Source of the DNA: Paramecium sonneborni
Taxonomy: Eukaryota; Ciliophora; Oligohymenophorea; Peniculida; Parameciidae
DNA length: 64,000 bases
Assembly: GCA_905182985.1 (NCBI GenBank)
Contig: CAJJDN010000136.1
Coordinates: 155,044 to 219,043 of the forward strand
Direction of reading: 5' to 3'
Under the pieces are notes generated by a model that had not been told where the DNA came from, did no database searches, and saw nothing but the letters and a program-made list of their open reading frames with translations. A program made the translations under genes and the position numbers. Below, piece by piece: positions 23,037 through 34,775 of the stretch (its first letter is position 1; every line of letters starts with the position of its first letter).

Positions 23037-24615
23037 ATGAATCTACCCTAATTGAAAGTAAAGGATCTTTAGTAGATAGACACAGCTAGATTCACACGAT
23101 TTATTTAAAATTAAATGGCTGCTATGCCTCATTTAAATAATCCTAAACAATTAGCAATAGCATTAGCATCAAAGTATATAAAGCTAAAAGATTAACCAAA
23201 ACTAACTTAATCAGTTATACTTGGTAAGGAAGTGAGAAGCAGTGACTAAAATAAAGTAGTATAATTACCTACGCTTATACAAAATAATTATATATACTTC
23301 TTAGGAACTGGTAATAATCACTAAGTTGTTTAGAGAGTTCTATCTAAAAGAAATGAGTGGATCTCTACAAATAATAAGAATGATTCATTCATCAATTTCA
23401 GATGGTAATAGACATAAAAAGGTTATCAGTATGATAGATTGTTACCAGGCAATAAATCCAAATCTATACTCAACCATTTTGAGTTTCATTCAGAGATATC
23501 ATAAAAGAGCAATCTTTTTAGAAATCTCTCGCAATATTGTGAAGTATACCCTAACTTAAATAGGAAAATCAATTAGATATTTTGACTTTTGTTCCTCTAA
23601 CCTTTGTTTTAGATTTCACTAATGAAAAAGCGGATGTAAACTTATTACAATTTCTTTTATATTATGAACACAATGCTCCATAATTTATGAAATTGCATGA
23701 TGCACAAAATAAATTCTATATGATTAGACGTTAACTGAATACTTATATGTAAATTACAGATAAGATTATATCTATTAATAAATCTAAGATTCCTAATACA
23801 TTCTTAGGTCATGAATATTTATGGATACTTAAACCTACACAATATAATCGTGGTAGAGGAATTCATGTTATCAAAGATTTAGATTAAGTGACTCATCTAC
23901 TTGATTAATATATCTCTGGCAAATAATAAATGAGAGATGGACAAATCATTAAATCTAAACAATTTGTTATCTAAAAATATTTAGAAAAACCATTATTAAT
24001 TAATAATCGTAAATTCGATATTAGAGTTTGGGGAATGTTAAATTAGGATCTAGAATTCTTCTTTTTTGAATAAGGCTATATCAGAATGGCATCTGAAGAA
24101 TATACTACTAAAAATGTATTAAATCAATATGTACATTTAACTAATAATGCAATCTAAAAATATAGTCCTAATTATGGTAAACTTGAAGATGGAAATCAAC
24201 TATCATTTGATTAAGCAGCTATATATTTTAAGAATAAAGGAGATTTCTATAAATAGGTATTTAAATTATATCATAATTTCAGATCGTCGATAATATCAAG
24301 TAAATTTCACTTTAAGCATTTCTATCAGTTAGAAAAAAAATCAATGTTCTTGGGAGAAGATACTGTTTCGAAATATTTGGATTAGATTTTATGATTGATG
24401 AAGAATTTAAAGTTTGGCTCATTGAAATAAATTCAAATCCATGTTTAGAAGAATCTAGTCCATTGCTTTAAAAACTTATCCCTAGAATGCTTGATGATGC
24501 TTTTTCATTAACTCTAGATCAACTATTCCCAGTTACTAAAAAGTAAACTTCCTTTTCTGTCCCTAATTATTCAGATAATCATAACATGTGGCAAAAATTA
24601 GGAAAATTATAATGA
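23037..24615 (+). CDS. Tubulin-tyrosine-ligase-like (TTLL) enzyme
   Basis: 510 residues after introns 23544-23563 (20 nt) and 24257-24282 (26 nt, CAG end). TTLL enzymes are ATP-grasp ligases that add Glu or Gly chains to tubulin. Seen in order: [74 protein letters not shown] (the LKP...GRGI nucleotide loop), [20 protein letters not shown] with [31 protein letters not shown] and [20 protein letters not shown] followed by [14 protein letters not shown] (metal-binding Glu and Asn). The pattern indicates a functional enzyme. Whether it glutamylates or glycylates cannot be told from this reading. Confidence 0.92.
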
Positions 24616-25038
24616 TAAATTTTAATCATTTTATCATTTTATAATTATATAATATTAATTATTTTAAACATTTTTACATTCTCTATCTATTATTTATTAT
24701 CAATTACATTAATTAGAGAAATTTCATTTTCCTAATTTTACTTAAATCTTTAATTATTTTAATTTTTAATTCTAAACAAAAAAATAAACGATACATTCAC
24801 TTATTTATTTCAAAAAAAATCATCACAAATTTAATTAAACCTAAACTACTAATTTTTATTCAGAATTTATCACTCTCTTCTAAGAATTATTCTAATTGAA
24901 TAAATTAATAAAAATAATTAGTAAATATTTATACAAAAAATGTATCTGAATCCAATAAAGTCTTTATATGATAAAAATTTAGTTGTTAATATTAAATATT
25001 TATTGAATCAAAATATATATATATATATAAAATATGAA
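24616..25038. other. Convergent intergenic spacer
   Basis: 423 bp, very AT-rich, with a (TA)n run near 25014-25030. No supported gene. It separates the TTLL stop from the stop of the coiled-coil gene. Confidence 0.55.
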
Positions 25039-25848
25039 TCAACATTACTCTTTACTTTTCTTTAATTGGTTTAACTCATAATCTAATTATTCATTTGCTA
25101 ATAATTATTCCTAAAGAAATATGCAATAATATTACTTATAATTATCTTTATAAGGTAGAATACATATCAATATTATCTAAATGTTTTTCATGTAATTTGA
25201 CTATATCATCTACAATCTCTTTAAATTAATTTCTTAGAGCATCAATTTAATTTTTTGAGCTTTTAATGTCTGCATCTATTTATGTCTTAAAATCTCCAAC
25301 AACAAGAGGTTAAATATTTCTCTCATATTCTTTATTTATTTTTTCAATTCTGGCAGAAATTTCACTTATATCAGCATTGTTTAATTCTAATTCATATATT
25401 TTTCTATCCTACTCTCTAAGAGTTCCTCTTAAATAAGTATCATATGAAACCAAAGCTCTATGAGATAAATAAGAATCATTAAGAATTTCTAATTCTAAAC
25501 ATAGATAAAAATACCACTAGATTGTTATTAATATTCTTATTCTTGTTATTAAAGCTCAGCCAATAACTATTTTTAATCCTCGATTTCTTTTTTAACTCTA
25601 AATATTTCCATGTCTTTATTATGAATACTATATAATAATCTTTTATTGGCTAATTGAACTTCCAAAATTTTTCTCCTTCTCTCTTTCTGTTCCTCAGTCA
25701 ACTCTTCTTCTTATTCTTTATTTCTATCTTCTGTCTCTTATTCCATAAGTGGTTAGTCTATTGACATTTATTCATTAGCAATTCTTATTTATGTTTCAAA
25801 ATCTACAGGAATTTATGCTTGCATTAATTATTAATTAATTTTATTCAT
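25039..25848 (-). CDS. Coiled-coil protein, 254 residues
   Basis: Two introns, 25495-25514 (20 nt) and 25111-25135 (25 nt), give a product that is almost entirely helical. It begins MNKINQQLMQAQIPVDFETQ, has the basic-acidic stretch LTEEQKERRRKILEVQLANK, then KKEIEDQKQLLAELQQQEQE and SYLSHRALVSYDTYLRGTLR, and ends with YELNQLKKSKEQC. Heptad-like spacing of Leu/Ile suggests a dimeric coiled coil. No membrane segment. A cytoskeletal or ciliary structural role is plausible but not shown by any motif. Confidence 0.65.
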
Positions 25849-26126
25849 TTATACACATATATTATAGAATCAATTATCAAAGAATAACAACTTAATTTTG
25901 ATCAAAAAGATTAAGATTTCCTTTAAAATAATATCATATATTGTAACTAATATTAAGTTAACATTTGAAATCTTAATTTTAATAAATAATAATCTGATAG
26001 CATAATATAAAATTATTTAAAACATATTAAATTTGAGTTTAATAATGTTAATTCTAAAATGAATCATTCCTGGATATTTTCATTTATTATAGTTATAAGA
26101 ATACATAATAATTTTTATAAAATTGC

Positions 26127-28178
26127 TCAAATAATATTTTACTTTAATTTAAGTTAAATGTTTATTTCTTGTTTATTTAATGAAGATATTAGTATATCAT
26201 CCCTTAAAACTTATTCTTCATTAACAAGACTATAATATTTTATCCTTTCTGGCTCTTCTTTTATTAAAAAATCGTATAGAATTGATTTAAGAACTTCAAA
26301 TCTTTAGGTGCCTTTTGCTCTAAATTTGTAAACTCTTCCTCCAACTTAGGTATTAACATTAATGAAATCCTCTTCCTTAATTATATTCTCAATTTTTGAT
26401 TATACATTTTAAGGTTTTGCTACAGGAAGTTCCTTTTATTAATCATTACTTTCTTAGATACCGCTATTTATAGGAGAGGGTTAATGAAGTTGTTAATTTT
26501 ATGAAATAGGATCATTATTAATTGATGGAATTTTTTCACTCTCTTCTTCAATTGGTGTAGTTTTTTCATAAATTATAGTCTCTCCATTATAAATTTATAA
26601 TTAAGCGAATGTTTCATTTATTGATAAAGACTTATCATTTATTTTAAAAATACCATTAAGATTTTATTCTTTAGAGATTTTTTCTAAAGTATCTTCCAAC
26701 TTTACAGTTATCAAAGTTTTAGAATCATTGTGTAAATATTTTAGATATATATTTATTGTTTCCAAAAAAATTGCTTACAAATTATCAAATTTGCCATCCA
26801 AAATTTTATCTAAATTATCTTCATCCTTTAATAACGTTGTACCAATTGAAAATTTAATTATTTAATTTTTTGGAAGGCCAAAATTGTGTCTCATTATTGA
26901 AGCTAAAGCGAAAACATCATTTTATATTGCTAATTCTTATGTTGTAACGGAATTCATATTAACAATTAGAATTCCAAATTTTTTTTATTCTATTTGTTTA
27001 TAGATTTATGTTATTCTTGGTCTTCTTTCTATTTTATACATGATTGTCATTCCATAACAAACATCTAAATTCTCCATATTTTATTAATCATCTAATTATT
27101 ATTAAGCATTCTAATCTAAATAAAACTTAACTTCTTCATTAATTTAATGAGGTATTCTTTATGACAACTATTTTAGAGTTGTATCAATTCTTACTAAACA
27201 AATTATATCATTTTATTATTAATCTACATTCTCACCAATATTTCTTAGAGTTATTTAAAATTCCCCTTAAGAATCTTCTTCTATTAATTCTATTAAACTA
27301 AAATTTGGTATATCTTCTTAAGCAAATGTATTCTTTGTATCTAAAATCCAATAATATTTTAATAAAATATTAGAACTTTTATTTATCTAAAATTAAGATC
27401 TTAATTATCTAATGATTTCACTAACAAATGAATATGAGTTACAAGTAATTTATTTCTCTCTCTATTATTTTTGAAATGATATTCGATAAGTTAATGCATT
27501 AGGAATATTTGCTTATAATTGTATATTGAGAGGAATATTTTAATTGAAATATAATATTTCAGGTTTAAGATTGTTATCTTGGTATTACAATGAAATTATT
27601 GTATTTATTTTAAGTTAATTCTTTAAACTTTGAATTAACTATGAGATTGGTGAAAAAACATTAAATTCTATAGTTATTGAATTACCTTGCCATAAAATAC
27701 TTTATTTAACATTTATATTCAACAAAACTTGAATAGACTATTAAATACCATTTTAAATCCAAGTTTCATCTTAAATAGATTTTCCATTACTTGCATCTAT
27801 GATTTAAATCTCATACTGAGCGTTTCTTAGATGATTTTTTATTATCCATTCTTAAAACATTTTAATTCTATCAAAAGCATCTGCCTAATATTATATGGAT
27901 GCAAATTATTAATTCAAAATTTCAATAGAAATAGGTTTTGTAAATTTTATTGATAGTTTTGAATTATTTGTAATATTTAATTCTTCAAAGGTCTTATCAC
28001 AGCCATATTTAACATTACTATAAATAATTGAACATTAAATGTTTTCCCAATTATATAAATCAACAGATGCTTAGTACAATATATGACGAATATGAAAATC
28101 AATCCTTTGATCTAAATAGACAGATTGAGTTTATTGAATACTCAATTAATTAACTATGAATGTAACTTCGATCATCAT
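26127..28178 (-). CDS. Second tandem ubiquitin-like-domain protein, 683 residues
   Basis: Uninterrupted frame with no intron, starting MMIEVTFIVNQLSIQQTQSV. Same style as the 955-residue protein at 11782-14649: repeated beta-strand pairs, an amphipathic helix and short 'h.hh...L' strands. The clearest unit is the last: YKFRAKGTQRFEVLKSILYD followed by FLIKEEPERIKYYSLVNEEQ and VLRDDILISSLNKQEIN. Another shows LQYQDNNLKPEILYFNQNIP. Before the last unit lies a Glu/Ser/Pro-rich linker. It ends LKLKQNII with no terminal Gly-Gly. The two first codons are both Met. Family membership is inferred from fold-like pattern, not from identity with ubiquitin. Confidence 0.65.
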
Positions 28179-28676
28179 CTTTTTTTTTCGGAAAAGAAAA
28201 TTAATATGATTTAAAACTATTTCTATTATTTTAATACTTAAAAATATATTTAAATCTCTTATTAAACAATGTAATTCTTCTTATATTTATTAGCAATTTC
28301 GATAATCTAGTCATTAGTTTTTATAATTGCTCTAATATCATCAATTGTTTCTTTTTCCAATATAATTTTTTTTCAAGTTTATTTTGATTCTATTTCTTTA
28401 TTTTCATTGTAATTGTGTATTTCTTATTTGAATATATATTATCTTACAATTATTACTTATTCTTTATAGACACATATCCATAAATATAATTTATCGCTTT
28501 GATAATCTTCATTTAGATACACCAAGATTATAAATATATAGAATTCTCAATTATTTTTATACTGTTATATTGAGTGAATAATTGAATATATGCTTAATTC
28601 CATATTTAATACAGTCATTCTTAATCGAATTCAAACAAAATAATTTAATATTATTATTTTATTTAATCATTTTATT
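28179..28676. other. Region with a possible short minus-strand gene
   Basis: About 500 bp between divergent genes. A minus-strand frame of 112 codons (28174-28512) starts MKIIKAINYIYGYVSIKNKQ and includes the charged helix EKETIDDIRAIIKTNDQIIE. It overlaps the start of the neighbouring gene by a few bases, so if real it probably ends earlier through an intron. The remainder looks non-coding. Confidence 0.3.
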
Positions 28677-29178
28677 ATGAATCAAAACCCTGATCATAAT
28701 AAAAACTCATAGAGGAGTGAAATATTTATCAGTTATTCACGTTAGCAATTATAAACTATGGATTTTGACCCTACTAAACCTCAAATGTATTTAAATCAGA
28801 AACAAGGAGAAAAAAACCAAAACAAGGTAGATTAATAGTAATAAAACAACATGTCAAATAATTAACTAACAGATAACTCTTATTAAAGATTCTAAGCTTA
28901 GTATTAATTAATCAAAAATTAGAAATGATGTAATGAAGACAGAAAAAAACCAATAAGGTACACCTAAACAAAATTTTAATTAATATAAAACACAAGAGGA
29001 AGATCATGAAATCTTTATTCAAAACAATACCATACAGAAGAAGAATAACAATAATTTAAGTTCAACAACTCCTTTCACAAATGAAAATTGGATTAATACT
29101 TAGGGCGCAATTCCATAGTAAAATTAGACATAGTTCAATTAATACACAGGTCTACAAAATTCTTTTTAGTAAAAATGA
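28677..29178 (+). CDS. Asn/Gln-rich hypothetical protein, 159 residues
   Basis: One 22-nt intron (28901-28922, GTA...TAG) gives 159 residues. It starts MNQNPDHNKNSQRSEIFISY and is poor in hydrophobic residues (for example KNQQGTPKQNFNQYKTQEED), so it is probably disordered. The chosen TGA (29176-29178) leaves a 35-bp convergent gap to the next gene. The same frame stays open beyond that TGA, but there it overlaps the well-supported minus gene and is likely an antisense artefact. Confidence 0.5.
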
Positions 29179-29213
29179 AATTTTAAAACATTATATAATT
29201 ATAACATTCGTAT

Positions 29214-31201
29214 TCATGGATCTACTTATGAAATTAAATATTATGTGGCTTCTTCGTACGATTTTGAACCTGCTTTTGCTAAAATTAATAGATTGTCTTT
29301 GAAATTTTTAGAATAATATTGTTTTGAATTAGTCAAAAAAATCTACTATTTTTTAGGCTCATATTCTTCTATTTCTTTTACCAAATCAGTAAAATCTGCT
29401 ACTTAATCTTCAGAGTATTACATAGCCAATTCTTTCACTTTATTTTAGAATTAAATTTCTTTTTCACCTTCCTACCCGAAAGCAATTAATAATTAATACA
29501 AATTAGGAATTTAATCTGGATTTTAAATATCTTATTGATATTAGACCTATGTTTTTCCGAGAGTTTAAAGTTCCTAAAAATATGGATATAAGATAGCAAA
29601 TATCTTTACGTCTAACTTTTAAAACCAAAAAATTTAATTAAGTAATTCTGATAATTTGATAATTACCTTAGTTGAACGAACTTCTTTTTTTAGGGTTTAT
29701 TATGATTCCTTTATTTTTATCCGTAATTCCCTAAAATAATAAATAAAAAGCTTTACTCTAAAATATCATTTGAAGCCTTTTTCTTTAATTCTATTTCATC
29801 AATAGCTGCTTATTCACAAATATTAGAAAAGAGAACCAAAGGTTATTAAAAATTAATTTAACCTTCAGAAAATGAAGGTTCATGAATATTACCTTAAAAA
29901 TCTTCTTCTTTTTATTATATACATTATTAGATTATATCTAAATCATAGTATAATAACATTTAAAAATTATAATATTCTAAATTTATATCAGTGTCTTACA
30001 ACACATTCATTTGAAGAATCATTTCCATTAATAATCTCAATTTAGTTGAAATAAATAGTTGTTTAATTAATTCCAATTCTTAAAATAATTATTAATTAAC
30101 ATTATCAGAGATAAATTTTTTCAAATCTTTAAATTATTTTAAATTTGGCTAAGATGGTCCAATTTTATAAATCCATTTTAATTATTGCATAACAAATTTA
30201 GTTTATTGAGATAATATAAAATATAATGCTCTTTTACGATGTATAATGCTATCTTAAATTAACATAATAATTTCAAATTAATAAGCATTAAGTTCAATAC
30301 TTCCATCAAAATTAAGATAATTATCATTAATACAATTGTAAATTTCTTAAAAATACTCAGATAATTCTACAAAGACTTCTACTATTTATTGAATTTGATT
30401 CATTAATTTATCCTTATCATCATAACTACGTATTTATCGAATAAAGTCATTTAATAATTGAAGAGCGTAATGATTATTTTAAGATTTAAGAATTAAAATA
30501 TAATTTAAAAGGGTACTAAGATATTTTGAATCATGTTCACTAAATTCGAAATATAAAAATCTAACTAATTCTTACTTATAAATTTTTATTTTTTATAATA
30601 AATCTTATCCTGTTTTATCGATTTACAAAGAATTATGAAAATTAATCGTTGATTAATAGTGATAATTCTCAAGTGCATCCAAATACTATTAATCTGGCTG
30701 CAAAATTATTGTTGATTAAAGAGAAGGAGGTTATAGAATATTTTCTAATAATTAATTATATTCGTAATTCTAAAGAAGATCTTGAAAATTCTTCAAATAC
30801 TTTTTGAATTCCTCTTTAGCTTATTAAAATTCTTCTTATTATTCATTTTATAAACTATAATCTTCCAAAATCTTAAAATTTCTCTTTTGTTCTGATATTT
30901 CATAAGTTAACAAATGTACATTTAAACCTCTTGTTTATTTTGTATATTTTTTTAAAATTTCAATTGCTTATACTTATGCAATAGTTTTGCCAAGAGCTTC
31001 AATCTTATTTAGAACTAATTGTTCAATTGTAGTTTATTAGAATTATAATGATTAAGAATTTTCTTCTTCTGGTATAATTCTAGATATTATTATATTATTT
31101 GATTACATTATGTTAGAAAAAGGTGGTTGGTTTTATATTTCTTTATTTTGTAATAAATTCGAAGATATATATTTTGATTCATTTTCTGGTTATAGATCCA
31201 T
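29214..31201 (-). CDS. Helical hypothetical protein, 653 residues
   Basis: One intron (29731-29756, 26 nt) joins DILE to ELRIKIKESQQTLKKEVRST; the total is a multiple of three. The start MDLQPENESKYISSNLLQ leads to a coiled-coil-like N-terminus (VLNKIEALGKTIAQVQAIEI), then long helical repeats. No membrane segment, zinc motif or catalytic motif was seen. The layout of an N-terminal coil plus helical rods recalls vesicle-tethering complex subunits, but that is speculation. The last ~45 residues after EEYEPKK may be a poorly conserved tail. Confidence 0.6.
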
Positions 31202-31320
31202 AAAAAATAATTGGTAATTTTAATAATTAGAAAATTAAAAAAAAATGAAAATAATTTGATCTATTTATTCCCTAATCATAGTTCTAAAGAATATACAATA
31301 AATAATTATTTTTATATATA

Positions 31321-32618
31321 TCAAGAGTCTCCTCCTCTTAGGTAGTATAAGTTTAAAAGATCTCCAATTCTTAATTCTAAAGTGTTATCTAATTCAAAAC
31401 TTACAGTAGCTCGATTAATTTGATTGGTGATACAACCTTATTTGACAATAAGTTTGATATTAATTTATGGAATCATAAGTTGACCCTCTGAAACACAAGT
31501 ATAATTCATACGATTAATAATTAACCCATTACCACAACATCTACACTCTTTTAATTTTAGTTGTTTACAATTATCAAAACATTTTTTCATTGGATGATCA
31601 AAGTACATTACTTAATATCTTTTTTAGTTTAATATATTAAAAAATTTGGATTTGCTATATTAAAATAAAGTCCAATCTGCATCTTTTGGTTCGAATCTAG
31701 TAGGTGGTTACATAGTAATATGTTTTGGATCTATTGATATTAGATAGAATATTTTACTTCCAAAAATGCCAATATCAAATTTTTCAATAGATGGTTTATT
31801 CCATTTAATACTTTATAAATTGACTTATCCTTAAATGTTTAATAGAGTAAATGGATTTTTATAAAATCTCCAACACAAAAAGGTAAAACTGGTTAGATGA
31901 CAGGAACTGTTTATTTATCATAAATATTCTATATTAATAAATTAGATAATTTTTACAGAACTTTGATCTACTCCAATCCATATAGTTCTTACGGTATTCT
32001 TTCTTAAGATTGCAAATTTATAACATACAGCTTTCTCTTATCCTTTACAGAAGTATGTATATGATATTTTAACAATTGAATCTCAGATAAGAAATAATTC
32101 AGTACTTTCAAAACCAGAAGTAATTTCTGCAATTAAACATCTATCTAATCGGAAACCTTATTATCTTCCAAATAGAAATGTTTAGAAAGCATTTTTGGAT
32201 TATTTTAATTTTAAAAATGAATGAGATTGTTAAAATTATACATCAACAATACTAACAGTTATTGAAAAAGCTTCATTTAATCTAGTATACTATAATGTAT
32301 TAACAAGTAATAGATTTAAGTAATCATCAATAACAAAATACATAATATGGCATATGAGATGAGATGAAGTTTAAGAAAAAGTCCTTCAAATTCATAATTA
32401 CGTTTTGTTGATTAAGATAGCTAACGAGAATTTTATAAATAACATCTAAGTTGATCTTGTTATTTTTGATATAATTCAAAGATTTATGAATTTTATGATT
32501 CTTCTAATCTATGTTTATTTGCTACTAAATAAGGATATTTATTTTCATCAGTTTATTCATATCTTGCATAACATTTTTCTAATCCAGGAATGTTAGGAGT
32601 ACAATTATTTTATCCCAT
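31321..32618 (-). CDS. Unrecognised Cys-rich protein, exon structure partly unresolved
   Basis: Coding segments are clear but the complete splice pattern is not. The N-terminal exon starts MGQNNCTPNIPGLEKCYARY. A probable 23-nt intron leads to NEAFSITVSIVDVQF, and 24- and 28-nt introns flank KISYTYFCKGQEKAVCYKF and TVRTIWIGVDQSS. Then come FCVGDFIKIHLLYQTFKDK, KFDIGIFGSKIFYLISIDPK and a Cys cluster CFDNC...CRCC followed by NRMNYTCVSEGQ. The end is LELRIGDLLNLYYLRGGDS. One exon contains a hydrophobic run (AILCILLLMI), but it may be read in the wrong frame. At least one more intron or an indel is required between about 31790 and 31880. The gene body overlaps the duplicated block and is complete only on the left contig. 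Confidence 0.4.
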
Positions 32619-32809
32619 TAATAATTCAAATCTGTAAGTTAATATTTTATGTATAATTTTGCTAAAACTGCAACAAAAGACCCATATAATTTTGATATAA
32701 ATTAAAAGAGTACAACAGGAGGAACAAAGAAGAATGATACTGGTGATAAGAATAAAAAATTGTCTAATATGGAACCCAAAAGATTGGCAATTAGATTTGA
32801 TCCCCCAAT
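31660..32809. repeat. Duplicated block 1, copy A (1150 bp)
   Basis: Appears identical to 32811-33960 along the whole length by eye, and is separated from it by the single 'n' at 32810. It carries most of the Cys-rich gene and, at its right end, the first 161 bp of CEP19 (32649-32809). Left of 31660 and right of 33960 the sequence is unique, the signature of two contig ends that share an overlap. Confidence 0.9.
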
Positions 32810-32810
32810 N

Positions 32811-33960
32811 TTAAAATAAAGTCCAATCTGCATCTTTTGGTTCGAATCTAGTAGGTGGTTACATAGTAATATGTTTTGGATCTATTGATATTAGATAGAA
32901 TATTTTACTTCCAAAAATGCCAATATCAAATTTTTCAATAGATGGTTTATTCCATTTAATACTTTATAAATTGACTTATCCTTAAATGTTTAATAGAGTA
33001 AATGGATTTTTATAAAATCTCCAACACAAAAAGGTAAAACTGGTTAGATGACAGGAACTGTTTATTTATCATAAATATTCTATATTAATAAATTAGATAA
33101 TTTTTACAGAACTTTGATCTACTCCAATCCATATAGTTCTTACGGTATTCTTTCTTAAGATTGCAAATTTATAACATACAGCTTTCTCTTATCCTTTACA
33201 GAAGTATGTATATGATATTTTAACAATTGAATCTCAGATAAGAAATAATTCAGTACTTTCAAAACCAGAAGTAATTTCTGCAATTAAACATCTATCTAAT
33301 CGGAAACCTTATTATCTTCCAAATAGAAATGTTTAGAAAGCATTTTTGGATTATTTTAATTTTAAAAATGAATGAGATTGTTAAAATTATACATCAACAA
33401 TACTAACAGTTATTGAAAAAGCTTCATTTAATCTAGTATACTATAATGTATTAACAAGTAATAGATTTAAGTAATCATCAATAACAAAATACATAATATG
33501 GCATATGAGATGAGATGAAGTTTAAGAAAAAGTCCTTCAAATTCATAATTACGTTTTGTTGATTAAGATAGCTAACGAGAATTTTATAAATAACATCTAA
33601 GTTGATCTTGTTATTTTTGATATAATTCAAAGATTTATGAATTTTATGATTCTTCTAATCTATGTTTATTTGCTACTAAATAAGGATATTTATTTTCATC
33701 AGTTTATTCATATCTTGCATAACATTTTTCTAATCCAGGAATGTTAGGAGTACAATTATTTTATCCCATTAATAATTCAAATCTGTAAGTTAATATTTTA
33801 TGTATAATTTTGCTAAAACTGCAACAAAAGACCCATATAATTTTGATATAAATTAAAAGAGTACAACAGGAGGAACAAAGAAGAATGATACTGGTGATAA
33901 GAATAAAAAATTGTCTAATATGGAACCCAAAAGATTGGCAATTAGATTTGATCCCCCAAT
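32811..33960. repeat. Duplicated block 1, copy B (1150 bp)
   Basis: Exact-looking second copy. It contains a truncated copy of the Cys-rich gene (32811-33769 on the minus strand, lacking its 3' end) and the true start of CEP19 at 33800. Most likely an assembly duplicate, not a genomic tandem repeat. Confidence 0.9.
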
Positions 33961-34744
33961 GATCAGTTAATATTTAGTAAATATAGATTAGTTGTTGAAT
34001 ATTTGTAACCATCATCAGGAAAGTTGTATCATCATAAGATGAAACTTTTAAAACTAAAGCCTGATACTCCTATTAATCATGCATTAGAATATTTAAAGAA
34101 AAAACATGCTATGTACTTTATGAATAATAAGATTCCTGAAAAGTAATTGTTGGGTAATTGAATGTTACATCAATAAAATAGAGTTGATCGGTAAGATCTA
34201 AAAAAGGTTATAAATTACTAAGCCAAATGTAAATGCTAAAAATACTACTACTACTACTACTACATAAGCTAGACCAACATCATCGACTAGACCTATGAGT
34301 TCTTCAACATAAGCATCTACAAATATGTCCAAGACCTAATCAAAATTATAAAAAGATATTGAAGATTATGGTATGTCTGAAGAGGATTTATATAATTATG
34401 CTATGAAAAATCATAAAGGCAAATAACCTGTTTTAGAAGATGATGATGAAGATGAAGAAGATGAAGAATGTTATGAATAAAATTATGAAGAAGATTCAGA
34501 AGATGAATTCACAGATTAATAATATAGGATGTTATATTAATAAATGGGTTATAACTAGTTGAATTTAAATAAAATGACAACTGAAGAATTAAAAAAACAT
34601 AAATAAATTATGGAATCCATGTATAATAAGAATTCAGTTAAACCAGGTGATAAAAATTATAAATATGATGTACAAAAAGATTTCAAACCTTCCGCTTAAA
34701 ATTAATGGGATATGGATGATGAAGAAGATTATGATATAGTTTGA
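33800..34744 (+). CDS. CEP19: CEP19-family basal-body protein
   Basis: 296 residues after introns 33966-33991 (26 nt) and 34154-34181 (28 nt). CEP19 is a centriole/basal-body protein that recruits the ciliary-base GTPase RABL2 and IFT. The N-terminal signature is KRLAIRFDPPMIIVEYLQPS followed by SGKLYHHKMKLLKLKPDTP, and the C-terminal signature is KPGDKNYKYDVQKDFKPSAQ with NQWDMDDEEDYDIV, matching the NF.YDIEV.F......W pattern of the family. Between them lie a poly-Thr run and a long acidic stretch (EDDDEDEEDEE), which make it longer than human CEP19. A 5' fragment is repeated at 32649-32809 because of the contig overlap. Confidence 0.85.
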
Positions 34745-34775
34745 TATTTTAATAATAATAATTGGATTATACATA

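Noticed and set aside
29179..29330. Continuation of the Asn/Gln-rich plus gene past TGA 29178
   Set aside because: It overlaps the end of the minus-strand 653-residue gene, whose spliced length is consistent. Ending at 29178 gives a normal 35-bp convergent gap.
31321..32618. POT1/telomere-end-binding OB-fold identity for the Cys-rich gene
   Set aside because: GDFIKIHLL is suggestive, but the exon frames around it are unresolved and other OB-fold hallmarks are missing.
31660..33960. True tandem gene duplication of the Cys-rich gene and CEP19
   Set aside because: The copies look identical, share one 'n' between them, and match a contig-end overlap better than a biological duplication.
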